Positions 1 through 8,080 of a DNA stretch of 39,491 nt are shown one piece after another (positions within the stretch are counted from its first letter, which is position 1; each line of letters opens with the position of its first letter). Source of the DNA: a virus; IMG/VR virus record IMGVR_UViG_3300001680_000198, positions 1-39,491 of that record, one strand, 5' to 3'. The position numbers were made by a program, and so were the translations under genes. The notes below the pieces were generated by a model. It was not told where the DNA came from and made no database searches. It saw only the letters and a program-made list of their open reading frames with translations.

Positions 1-1
1 G

Positions 2-52
2 TTTGAAGCAATGTACTATGATAAGATTAACCCGTTAGGTCACGTGGCCTAA
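2..52 (+). CDS. IS3-family transposase OrfB, C-terminal fragment (partial)
   Basis: A plus-strand frame runs from the window edge to a TAA at 50-52 and encodes FEAMYYDKINPLGHVA. It ends 13 bases before the terminal inverted repeat, which is where an IS3-family OrfB (DDE integrase-type transposase) usually stops. Only 16 residues are visible, so the call rests mainly on position inside the IS. The catalytic DDE residues would lie in the missing part. Confidence 0.65.
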   Translation, partial: FEAMYYDKINPLGHVA

Positions 53-65
53 CTTAAATAAAAAT

Positions 66-91
66 GTCTCCGACAAACCCGGTACGGTTCA
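66..91 (-). repeat. IS terminal inverted repeat (right)
   Basis: A perfect 26-bp reverse complement of 39402-39427. The match stops at the next base inward, so 26 bp is the full uninterrupted length. Confidence 0.95.
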
Positions 92-514
92 TTGAGCATC
101 TTTAACTTCTTTTAATGCTTGATTAGCTGTACTGACTGAATAAGTGTAGTCAAGATCATATTGATCAACTTTATGACTCTGCTCTTGTAAGTTTAACCAA
201 ATTTTATCTAAGTCTTTATTTAGAACTTCAGGTCTAAAAGTATTATTAAAGCTTTCAAAATTTGTTGTTCTTTCTAGCTTTGTTTTCCTGAATATTTCTA
301 GTTTTTGATTAGCTAATAAAGGGGTATGGAATTCTATGCCGTTTACATCTTTTAGATAGTTATAGTCGTTAGCATGAACGACTACATCATTCAATTTAAT
401 AAATAAATTTTCCTTATCTTCAATAAAGAAATTTACTGTATAAACTGAGTCAGCACCATTCGTTACGTATTTTGCATACGGTACAATTTGTTGTACTGTC
501 ATTGTTATTTTCAT
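89..514 (-). CDS. T7-like tail fibre, N-terminal part (gene split by IS)
   Basis: This encodes the 141-residue amino-terminal part of a podovirus tail fibre. The segment resembles the T7 gp17 N-terminal domain (Phage_T7_tail family) that docks the fibre to the tail: a short beta-rich domain with NQKLEIFRKTKLERTTNFES near the middle and NKDLDKIWLNLQEQSH at about 98-113. The stop TGA (91-89) lies entirely in the IS, as the first three bases of the terminal repeat. The natural gene continues at 39401. Joining Q141 to A at 39398 gives DAQARADDAYELADL in frame, for a fibre of about 591 residues. The ribosome site is weak and Met5 is an alternative start. As it stands the product lacks the shaft and receptor-binding end. 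Confidence 0.88.
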   Translation of the reverse strand: MKITMTVQQIVPYAKYVTNGADSVYTVNFFIEDKENLFIKLNDVVVHANDYNYLKDVNGIEFHTPLLANQKLEIFRKTKLERTTNFESFNNTFRPEVLNKDLDKIWLNLQEQSHKVDQYDLDYTYSVSTANQALKEVKDAQ

Positions 515-547
515 TCCTAATTAGGTTTTAATTTTTATTGTTTTTAA

Positions 548-566
548 CTCTATTAATAGAGCTATT
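548..566. repeat. AGAGCTATT-type intergenic motif (fibre leader)
   Basis: A 14-bp perfect palindrome, CTCTATTAATAGAG (548-561), followed by CTATT, lies in the 53-bp gap between terminase and fibre. Related sequences recur in other spacers (2545, 14616, 15558, 18930, 27208, 31817). Function unknown; see findings. Confidence 0.6.
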
Positions 567-567
567 A

Positions 568-2214
568 TTAAAAGTCAAGTTTCATCTCTGAATATTGATT
601 AGAAGCTTGCCAATTGTTGTTATGGTTATATGTTGGATAGTGATTGTGTGTACCAATACGGACGGCTTCCGCAGAAATTGCTCCTGCTAAACTATCAACA
701 TAGTCATCCTTGTTATTCGTTACAGAAGGATCAAATAAGCGCATCTCTTTTACTTGAGGACTATCTGTTCCATTAACTTGTAAAACAGATTGATGTGCAT
801 ATAAGTAGCCACTTAATAACGGAGCTTCAAGTGTGCCTAAAATACGTTTATTTTTATTTTGAGTTTCATGTAATTCACGTACACCGCAGTAGATATTTCG
901 TTTCTTGAATACTGATCTAAGAATTGAAGGTACATGACCACCTATTCCATTAGTCTCTACGATTATTGAAGGAAGCTTAAACTCTTCTACGATGTCAGCT
1001 AATTGATAAGCTTGACCACCTACTATTTGTCCTTTGTCATCTGTAACTGCTATTTCACCTGTTAAGGCTACTGATCTATGCCAGTACAGTTTTCCGTTCT
1101 CATCCTGAAGGACCAAAGCAACTGCTGATACATCTGACTTAGTTTTACCTGATGATGGATCTAGTTTTAGAGTAGCTGAGACTATCCTCTTCTCGCCTAA
1201 AAGCATCTGAGTCTGTCCATTGGCTCTATGCCAGGTTACTTCTTCGTCATAAGGTACGAGTCTGTCAGGATCTAATCGGATCTCACCTACAGGCTTAGCA
1301 TGGAGCTGATATTGGCTATCCCATTCATTGACTGTATTACATTGCTTTCTACGATCTTCCATCACTTCAGGAGTGAAACGATCTGACCATAAAGCATCTG
1401 CATATACATCGAGTAAGCCATGTTTAGCTGTCAGCTTGATTAAGTAGTCATGTTCCCTTTTCTCAACTTTATAATCGTCATACTCATTCAATAGTTTAGC
1501 TTGTGTACCAATACCACTAAACAGGTATTCAGGCTTAAATGTAGTTGAGACTTCTAGCTCTCCTGAAGTAAAGCGTGCTTCATGTTGGAACATGCGAAGG
1601 ATTAAGCAGTTAGCCCCTGCTTCTTGGATCTGTGTATATAAGCTGTCAAAGCTATGCGGAGTTCCAATAAAGAGTCGTTGTGAACCAGGTACAAGGATAT
1701 GGACTTGTTCTGATAATCGGTATCTCAGCTTCTCTCTTGATTCAGGAGTAGCTGTAGTAGTTGGTGTTTCTACGTCATCATTTTGAATGAAGGTAGAACG
1801 TGCGCCTGTGACGTTAGATAAGATACCTCTAGCATGTAAGTTGCCATGCTTAACGTCTGAAGATCCGTGTATCCACCATTTCTGTGTTTCACCCTTTGCT
1901 TTCTGTTTATTCCAAGTTAAGGGATGTTTTTCTAATACTTGTTGAGTTCCACGACTACATTTATAAGCATCGGGATCTGTCGCTCCTTGATGGAGTATTA
2001 ATTCATCTGCATTCTTATATAGTCTGTATGCGTTATATACATCTAATATGGTGGACTTGGCATGACCACGAGGAAGCATGAGCAAACCTAAATTGCCAAA
2101 GTCTTCAAGCCACTCACAAACTGTTATATGGAAGTCGGGAATCTGCCATTGATTGACTAGACCCCACATCAAATAGAACTCAACAAAGTTAGCTGTATTA
2201 GCTTTCTTTGCCAT
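568..2214 (-). CDS. terL: terminase large subunit (DNA packaging ATPase/nuclease)
   Basis: The motor that translocates DNA into the prohead and cuts it. The 548 residues show an ATPase half with Walker A LPRGHAKST (47-55) and a Walker B-like FIQNDDVET (142-150). A RNase H-like nuclease half follows, with plausible catalytic acids D352 (KLDPSSGKTKSD), E420 (IIVETNG) and D507 (DDYVDSLAG). Size and motifs fit T7 gp19-type terminases. The start overlaps the preceding small gene by 17 bases, indicating translational coupling, and the tail fibre follows. All key residues look intact. Confidence 0.92.
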   Translation of the reverse strand: MAKKANTANFVEFYLMWGLVNQWQIPDFHITVCEWLEDFGNLGLLMLPRGHAKSTILDVYNAYRLYKNADELILHQGATDPDAYKCSRGTQQVLEKHPLTWNKQKAKGETQKWWIHGSSDVKHGNLHARGILSNVTGARSTFIQNDDVETPTTTATPESREKLRYRLSEQVHILVPGSQRLFIGTPHSFDSLYTQIQEAGANCLILRMFQHEARFTSGELEVSTTFKPEYLFSGIGTQAKLLNEYDDYKVEKREHDYLIKLTAKHGLLDVYADALWSDRFTPEVMEDRRKQCNTVNEWDSQYQLHAKPVGEIRLDPDRLVPYDEEVTWHRANGQTQMLLGEKRIVSATLKLDPSSGKTKSDVSAVALVLQDENGKLYWHRSVALTGEIAVTDDKGQIVGGQAYQLADIVEEFKLPSIIVETNGIGGHVPSILRSVFKKRNIYCGVRELHETQNKNKRILGTLEAPLLSGYLYAHQSVLQVNGTDSPQVKEMRLFDPSVTNNKDDYVDSLAGAISAEAVRIGTHNHYPTYNHNNNWQASNQYSEMKLDF

Positions 2215-2536
2215 CCTTTTTAGTACCCTTTTTACGTTTAGTCAGCTCTTTACGAACTGATTGAAGGAGCTTCTCAGCTTCAGCTTCTTTTTGTTTTTCT
2301 TCTTCTTCTGTCGTTGTTATTGCTTGTGTCTTATTACGGTTTTCAAGTAGCTGTTCGATACGTGCTGCTATAGCGAGTGTTTGGTTAGCAGACTTATATA
2401 GCCAAAATGCATCACCTCTACCTACTTTCGTTTCTTTGTCACAGTCATTAGCACGTTCAACTAGATCAACTGTATCGAGTATGGCTATATCCTGAATACG
2501 GACTAGCTCTGACTTATATTCTTCTATTTTGCTCAT
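2198..2536 (-). CDS. probable terminase small subunit
   Basis: This is a 112-residue protein ending in a strongly charged, coiled-coil-like Glu/Lys tail (EEEEKQKEAEAEKLLQ). It sits directly before, and overlaps, the large terminase, the position of the small DNA-recognition subunit (gp18-like) in T7-type phages. The frame is open up to 2638, but those upstream codons overlap the end of the previous gene and its terminator, so ATG 2536 is the better start. The terminase role is inferred from position, size and charge; no diagnostic motif is visible. Confidence 0.6.
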   Translation of the reverse strand: MSKIEEYKSELVRIQDIAILDTVDLVERANDCDKETKVGRGDAFWLYKSANQTLAIAARIEQLLENRNKTQAITTTEEEEKQKEAEAEKLLQSVRKELTKRKKGTKKDGKES

Positions 2537-2544
2537 TATTTTAG

Positions 2545-2566
2545 TTCTATTAATAGCTCTATTATT
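2545..2566. repeat. AGAGCTATT-type intergenic motif (terminase leader)
   Basis: On the minus strand AATAATAGAGCTATTAATAG lies between a terminator (2576-2600) and the terminase start at 2536. It belongs to the same family as 548-566 and could be part of a promoter or operator that restarts transcription here. Confidence 0.5.
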
Positions 2567-2575
2567 TTTATTGTT

Positions 2576-2600
2576 AAAAAGGCTAGTAAATCTAGCCTTT
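2576..2600 (-). terminator. intrinsic terminator after secreted-protein gene
   Basis: On the minus strand a GGCTAG/CTAGCC stem (extended by flanking A:T pairs) with a 5-base loop is followed by five T residues. It lies just past the stop at 2607 and insulates the secreted moron from the terminase genes. Confidence 0.75.
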
Positions 2601-2606
2601 AGTGTT

Positions 2607-3014
2607 TTAGTCTTTGGTCCAACCATTTTTATCTTCAATATACATAAGTACAGCTAAACCTCTTGCATATACAGCTTCTTTTTTAGGATTAGAAAAATCG
2701 TAATAAACATCACCACCTTCGGATAATTCATTTGATCTATCTGTATAGAGATAAAAACCTTTATTTAAACTATATGCATCACCATCTGCTGCATCTTTTT
2801 TAATATTCCATTCACCCTTATAACGATAACTAGAAGGTATGCTTTGCCACTGTTTAGCGAGTGCTGTAAAAGCCTTACAGTTATTGTTTGTGACTGCACA
2901 ATATTCTGTATTAGGAGCTAATGAAGGATTTTTATATATCTTCATCATTTCAGGTAATCCAGCAAAGCTAGATGAAGAACACATAATTGTTAGAATAATT
3001 AAAAACTTTTTCAT
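2607..3014 (-). CDS. small secreted protein, function unknown (moron)
   Basis: A 135-residue protein with a clear Sec signal peptide: K2-K3, a hydrophobic run FLIILTIMC, and a likely cut after SSSSFA (residue 18). The mature part is polar, has a Cys pair (TEYCAVTNNNCKAF) and many Tyr and Asp residues. It lies between an internal virion protein and the terminase genes but has its own terminator, so it behaves like an inserted cargo gene (moron). Export to the periplasm suggests a role in lysogenic conversion or superinfection exclusion, but that is inference; I do not recognise the family. Confidence 0.7.
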   Translation of the reverse strand: MKKFLIILTIMCSSSSFAGLPEMMKIYKNPSLAPNTEYCAVTNNNCKAFTALAKQWQSIPSSYRYKGEWNIKKDAADGDAYSLNKGFYLYTDRSNELSEGGDVYYDFSNPKKEAVYARGLAVLMYIEDKNGWTKD

Positions 3015-3054
3015 GGCATTTTTGGATTAGTTGATGTTTTTGAATTATATACTA

Positions 3055-5619
3055 TTACTCTTTAATATTGATGTCAGGAGCTTCTATAGAATCATTATCA
3101 AGATCCCACCAATATGAAGTGTTATGATTGTTTTCTTGTCTACGTTGTTTACGTTCTCTGTACCCTTCATCGAATAGTTCCTGCATCTCTGCAATCACTA
3201 AACGGTCAAATACGAGTCTCGAATACCATACGTTCTGAAAAGGTATATTGTTCTTAGCCACATTAATAGCTTCAGCTCCATAGCTTGATTCACGTTCTGA
3301 TAAATAGGCTTCTCCTGCACCTGATACCATTGTTCCGAGACTCATTGCATCTTTAAAAGCAGCAGGAATAATAAAGTCCTTAACACTACGCTCTGTAGGA
3401 TCGGCTGTTGCGCTCAAAGCATCAGCCAAGAAGCTAGCAGACCCTCCTTTAACTATTGATTTTAAATAGAAATCTAGTGTTGTAGGATCATCTAAATCTT
3501 TACCTTGTGTTAGGTTTTGGATCTGAGCAACGATAGCACCCATAAAGGTTGTATAAGCAAATAACTTAGCTAGATATACAAACTTCTCTTGTGGTGTACC
3601 TTGAGCCATAGCTCTAGTCCATTGACGTGTAATCATAGCAAGCGGAAATTGTTTAAATTGCATAAAGAATCTAGTTAATTCGTTTGTCATCGTTCCACGT
3701 TCACGACCTAGACCCATCATAGTAGTTTCTCTAGCCCCGACCTCAAGAACCGCTGCATTAGTCTCTGTATAAACATGATTCATATATTTATTTGCTAACT
3801 GTTCTTTTAATCTGAAAGCATGGTCAGCTAGTTCTTGAGCTGTATAGCCTGTTTTATCAAAGTTGTAATAGTTAAGAATATCTTCATCTGACATTTTAAA
3901 TATGTCTTGATTGGTTATAAGCTTTTCACCTGTTGGAGCTTCTGTTCTTGTAACAAGTTGAAGAGCATTCCATTCATGTTCAGTGATACCACCACCTTCA
4001 AGCATCTTCTTATCTTTAGGTCCAAGTTCAGCCCATTTCTTAGCTGAGTTCAGATTAGATACATGATGCATAAGGGATACACCAAAAGCACGTTTAGCTG
4101 AAGCTGTAATATGGTTTAAGCCTGAAGATCTGATAACTGCATTTGCAATCTTTCTTGTATTGGTATTGGCTTTAGCTAGTTTAGTAGAAGCTGATGCTAA
4201 ATCGTCATCACCGAAGCGCACAAGGGCATTGGTCATTTCCCTTACACCGAGTCCGATAGAGATAGCAAAGTCTCTGTCTTCTTTATTGGCAAACTGTTTT
4301 AGATGTTTTCCGAATACTTTTGAATAAGCCATTCCATGCATTTCTGAAGCTAATTTCATAGTTGCCTGATCTGAGAATGCTGTAATAAAAGCACTACCCA
4401 TCTTAGTAGCAACGGTCCATGATCTGAGCATACCGCCTACTTGAGCTAAGTTGCTGTCGATTGGAAGAGCTTGTCCTGCTAATTCATCATAGTGCTTGTT
4501 AATTAGAGCTGCTTGCTTTTGAATCTTACGATGTTCTTTAACGTACTTTGGATCTTGCATCATCTGATTAAGCAGATCATGTCCAAGTTGTTTGACTAAT
4601 TTTTCAGGATTGCTACCAAACGTCTGCATGAGTCCAATTTCTGTTGCCATACGTCTTACATGGTTAGATAACAGATCATGGAAATTTACTTCTCCAAAGT
4701 CTTCTTGATACTTCACCCAAGCATCCGCATCTTTAAAATGCACTTCCCTATGATGTTGGTGAAGCCCCTGCATATTCATCCCTACAGGTAGATCTGTTTC
4801 CGATTGAACCAAGTGAGCCTGTACTGAAGCCTTGTTATGTCCTTCTGATGCAATGGTGTGATAGACAGCTTTTAGAACTTCAGCTATTTCAGCTTCAGTC
4901 ATACGGCTACCATCTTCTTTTCTGTACTTGGATCTATCAGTTAAAGGTAATGTGTACTTAACCCACGCGTCCTGTCCTGCCTGAATGACTTTGTAATGAC
5001 TATGAGATTGAGGAATACCGTAGTTAGCAAGCTTCTTAATATCACCGCCATAACGGTTATAGTGGAGTCTGAGCTGTTCTAATGTGTCTTGTACTGACTT
5101 AGCTAGTCCTGCAATTTCTGTATCACCTGAAGGCTTGCCAAAGATCTCTTTAACTAAAAGTTTTACTTTATCTGCATCTATTAAATAGCCTAAGCCTTTT
5201 TGAGTTTTAGTAAATACATCTGCCAAAGCTCCCATATATCGAACTTCAATAGCCTGTATGTTGTGTTCAACTGATTGAATACCTGATTGATCAGTATGCA
5301 TAACCAATTTGCGATTCATGGCTTCTAACGGATTAAGCTTTGAATGAGAGGTCAGTTCATAGACCAATTGTTCACGGATCTCTAAATCATTAACAAGATT
5401 GGTTACTTCTTTAATATGCTGATCGGTATAGTTCTTGATTGCTCGATCTGCAATTGCTTCAGCACGTTCTTCGTCTGACATACTCTTCCAGGCTTTAATG
5501 TCTTCGGAAGGAAGTTCACGACTTGCTTTGATAAATTGTTGTTCTAACAGATCTGCTTCTTTATCAGATAGTTTTCGTCCTAATTCAGCTTCTACGGCTG
5601 ATTTACATTTGTTCTTCAT
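3055..5619 (-). CDS. large internal virion / DNA-ejection protein (854 aa)
   Basis: This is a very long, mostly helical protein encoded in the T7 gp14-gp16-like block before the terminase genes. It starts with a charged helical region (about 1-100) and has repeated amphipathic and glycine/alanine-rich stretches. A conserved-looking segment (GRERGTMTNELTRFFMQFKQFP, with FVYLAKLFAYTTFMGAIVAQ shortly after, about 645-720) could insert into a membrane. By position it should be ejected with the DNA and form part of the trans-envelope channel. No peptidoglycan-cleaving motif was seen; that activity seems to sit in the preceding gene. Family assignment is positional. Confidence 0.7.
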   Translation of the reverse strand: MKNKCKSAVEAELGRKLSDKEADLLEQQFIKASRELPSEDIKAWKSMSDEERAEAIADRAIKNYTDQHIKEVTNLVNDLEIREQLVYELTSHSKLNPLEAMNRKLVMHTDQSGIQSVEHNIQAIEVRYMGALADVFTKTQKGLGYLIDADKVKLLVKEIFGKPSGDTEIAGLAKSVQDTLEQLRLHYNRYGGDIKKLANYGIPQSHSHYKVIQAGQDAWVKYTLPLTDRSKYRKEDGSRMTEAEIAEVLKAVYHTIASEGHNKASVQAHLVQSETDLPVGMNMQGLHQHHREVHFKDADAWVKYQEDFGEVNFHDLLSNHVRRMATEIGLMQTFGSNPEKLVKQLGHDLLNQMMQDPKYVKEHRKIQKQAALINKHYDELAGQALPIDSNLAQVGGMLRSWTVATKMGSAFITAFSDQATMKLASEMHGMAYSKVFGKHLKQFANKEDRDFAISIGLGVREMTNALVRFGDDDLASASTKLAKANTNTRKIANAVIRSSGLNHITASAKRAFGVSLMHHVSNLNSAKKWAELGPKDKKMLEGGGITEHEWNALQLVTRTEAPTGEKLITNQDIFKMSDEDILNYYNFDKTGYTAQELADHAFRLKEQLANKYMNHVYTETNAAVLEVGARETTMMGLGRERGTMTNELTRFFMQFKQFPLAMITRQWTRAMAQGTPQEKFVYLAKLFAYTTFMGAIVAQIQNLTQGKDLDDPTTLDFYLKSIVKGGSASFLADALSATADPTERSVKDFIIPAAFKDAMSLGTMVSGAGEAYLSERESSYGAEAINVAKNNIPFQNVWYSRLVFDRLVIAEMQELFDEGYRERKQRRQENNHNTSYWWDLDNDSIEAPDINIKE

Positions 5620-5637
5620 TCAATTCTCTTATTCTTT

Positions 5638-8067
5638 TTATGCTGCTTGTTTTAATGCACACTTGGCTAAGGTACTCATTGCTTTAGCCATCATTTGTAT
5701 ATTGTCTTGTTCACGGATTAGTTTGTCTTTCCATTGAGCTGCTGTCAGATCTTCACCTGTCTTTTTAGAAGAGATAACCAGGTCAGGATTAGCAATTAAT
5801 TTATCTATAGTCTGCTGCCCTTTAGGAATCTGAGATAGGTATCCAAAAGCTCGACCTTCATCAAAGATACGATCTAAGGCTGTTTCTAGTTCTTTATTGC
5901 CTTTATGGTCTACAAAATTACTCTTATTTGAACGTCCTACGTGAATAGATTTAGTTTGATGTGCATCATCTACCGTTCTACGCACGTATGAGCCACGATA
6001 TTGAAGCTCTTGAACTGTATTTCCATCCTTGTCTTTATAAGTACGTGTCAGTTCTTTATGGTATTTATTGTCTTCCCATCGTTGACGCTCTTTCCAGTCT
6101 GTTGCAATGCTTTCGTCAGGTTTAAACTCTTTTGCAGGATCATCTATCCTATCCTTCACTTTAATCGTATTTGATGTATGAGGTACTGATACAGTCTCAC
6201 TTTCTGCAAAAACATCATCAATCAATTTACTGAGTTCTGCATCTGACATAGGTTTGTAGTTTGGATCAGGAAGATCAGGAACTAGATTTCCATGTTCATC
6301 TAATACCATGTTTGGAAGGTCTAGCTGTTCTGTTGTCAGATCTCCTGTTACTTCGTTCCATGCACCTTTTTGTTCAAAAGCAGCTATATCGTGTGGACTG
6401 ATAAACAAATCATCTACTTCAGGAAGGTTATCTAGGTCTAAACGATCTACTGTACCTTCATAGCTTGATTCAGGTTTAATAGGAGCTTGTTCTACATTTG
6501 ATTCTGTTGCAGATTCAAAAACATGGCTTGTAGGTTGACCATCTACCATATTGGAATAGTTATTCGCTCTAGCTTCATGTGATTGCCAATCAAAAGCTTT
6601 ACCACTTTTTAATTTAGACTGACCTCTAGCCCATCCGATAACTGATCCTGTACCACCTAAAGCAGCTCTAGCTTCATTATTAGATATATTCTTTTTATCG
6701 AGGAAAGATTGTTTCCATTTAGGATTAGCTTCTATTTCTTTTCTTAGAAATTCGAATTGAGCCTGTAATGATTCATTAGTACGTTTAAATGTTCCATCTG
6801 CATTTACTAAACCTTTAGCTGTCATGTGTGCTTGTAAAGCTTTAGCTCGATCACCTTGCCAACTAAAGATACCACCATTCTGTTTATGATTCGCTTCATC
6901 TTTATGGAAACCAAACATCGTACTGATATTAAAATCGTTCTCTCTCCCTAACTCCCCTATCAAAGCTCTAGCTTGTGCAGGACTGAATCCTGCTGCTTGT
7001 GCAAGTTGATATGTATCTTTAACAAGTTGATCTTTCTTGGGAGCTACAGGAGCTTTAATATCAATTTTATTAACTGTATTGTTAGAGCTATTGTTTTGTT
7101 TATTACTTGAAACAACATTATGATTAGTTTGAAGATACTTCTTTACATCATCTAAGGTTTTAAGTTGACCACCTGTAGCTTCTGCTATGTTGACCTTCTC
7201 CCCTTTCATCACCTGTTCAATCGCTTGATTGATATTAGTTTGATGTTGAGCTAGATCATCTACTGTCTCTGCTACGTTAGGCATACTCGCTATATCTGCA
7301 TCTGCTTGAGCTTGTTCAACTGTTGCATTCAAATCTGCTTCAGCTTTATGGACTTCTGCTTCAGGTAAGTCTGCATTCCCTTTAGCATTCATATAACGTC
7401 CTGCTGCAAAGAAAATTGTACCAATACCCAAATTCATCAAAATCGCTGTAGGATCTGTAGCCATATCTTTGTATTGTTCAGCTTGTTTTTCATATCCCTT
7501 ACCATCTAAATAAGCTCCTTCTGCATAAATAGATGCTTGTCCTACGGCTGTTGGAGCTACTACTAAGGCTGCATAGTCAGCTACTAGAGACTTTTTAAAT
7601 ACATTGGATACAGGTAGAAAAGCTAAAGCTGCATTCGTAGCACCATAAATATTAGAAGCTGTATCTGCTGTTTCCTGATCTACACCTAATTGCTGTGTAA
7701 GTTTGGTATGTTCTGTTGCTCTTGTACCTAAGCCTACTGTAGTAGCCATTCCATAAGGTCCTAATGGTGCGCCTACCGTACCTGCTGCTACAACTTCAGT
7801 AATACCAGAAGCGACTTGTCCTGCTTGACCTTGATTAAGCGGAGTAAAGGCTTCATTCACTTGTTGCATACGTTTATCTGCAACTTCATCACCTTCTACA
7901 AATCGGCTTGCAGCATTAGATACGGATGTAACACCTTTAGCGACACCTGATACTGCTCCTAGTCCGATGTCAGATAGTGTTCCACGTTTGAACTTCTTAG
8001 GATCTGTTAATTTCGTTTCATCAAAGGCTAAGTCTTGTTCTGTAAATTCTCCACTTAATAAGCCCAT
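5638..8067 (-). CDS. internal virion protein with phage-tail lysozyme domain (809 aa)
   Basis: A large ejection-type protein. The N-terminal 230 residues are glycine/alanine-rich with hydrophobic stretches (GAVSGVAKGVTSVSNA; MNLGIGTIFFAAG) that could enter membranes. The middle (about 350-510) resembles the phage-tail lysozyme family (Phage_lysozyme2): LAQAAGFSPAQARALIGELG, then NGGIFSWQGDRAKALQAH, then YSNMVDG. It would cut peptidoglycan during infection, the task of the transglycosylase part of T7 gp16. A conserved C-terminal domain (about 660-780) follows. The gene is 13 bases from the previous one and 18 from the next. Confidence 0.78.
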   Translation of the reverse strand: MGLLSGEFTEQDLAFDETKLTDPKKFKRGTLSDIGLGAVSGVAKGVTSVSNAASRFVEGDEVADKRMQQVNEAFTPLNQGQAGQVASGITEVVAAGTVGAPLGPYGMATTVGLGTRATEHTKLTQQLGVDQETADTASNIYGATNAALAFLPVSNVFKKSLVADYAALVVAPTAVGQASIYAEGAYLDGKGYEKQAEQYKDMATDPTAILMNLGIGTIFFAAGRYMNAKGNADLPEAEVHKAEADLNATVEQAQADADIASMPNVAETVDDLAQHQTNINQAIEQVMKGEKVNIAEATGGQLKTLDDVKKYLQTNHNVVSSNKQNNSSNNTVNKIDIKAPVAPKKDQLVKDTYQLAQAAGFSPAQARALIGELGRENDFNISTMFGFHKDEANHKQNGGIFSWQGDRAKALQAHMTAKGLVNADGTFKRTNESLQAQFEFLRKEIEANPKWKQSFLDKKNISNNEARAALGGTGSVIGWARGQSKLKSGKAFDWQSHEARANNYSNMVDGQPTSHVFESATESNVEQAPIKPESSYEGTVDRLDLDNLPEVDDLFISPHDIAAFEQKGAWNEVTGDLTTEQLDLPNMVLDEHGNLVPDLPDPNYKPMSDAELSKLIDDVFAESETVSVPHTSNTIKVKDRIDDPAKEFKPDESIATDWKERQRWEDNKYHKELTRTYKDKDGNTVQELQYRGSYVRRTVDDAHQTKSIHVGRSNKSNFVDHKGNKELETALDRIFDEGRAFGYLSQIPKGQQTIDKLIANPDLVISSKKTGEDLTAAQWKDKLIREQDNIQMMAKAMSTLAKCALKQAA

Positions 8068-8080
8068 CTTTTTATCCTTG

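Larger units (their letters stand above)
1..91 (+). mobile_element. IS3-family insertion sequence, right (3') end
   Basis: The last 91 bases of an insertion sequence whose other end lies at 39402-39491. The outer border is the 26-bp terminal inverted repeat 66-91, which begins TGAACCGTACCGGG when read inward on the minus strand; this resembles IS3-family ends. The end of an OrfB-like frame precedes it. The adjoining TTG at 92-94 is repeated at 39399-39401, a 3-bp target duplication as expected for IS3 elements. The body of the IS is absent because the window starts inside it. Confidence 0.88.

Noticed and set aside
1592-2081. Plus-strand open frames inside the terminase gene
   Set aside because: They overlap fully with a well-supported minus-strand terminase and show no domain or ribosome-site support.
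2198-2638. Longer 146-aa version of the small terminase
   Set aside because: The extra 34 residues overlap the preceding gene's end and its terminator; ATG 2536 is better placed.
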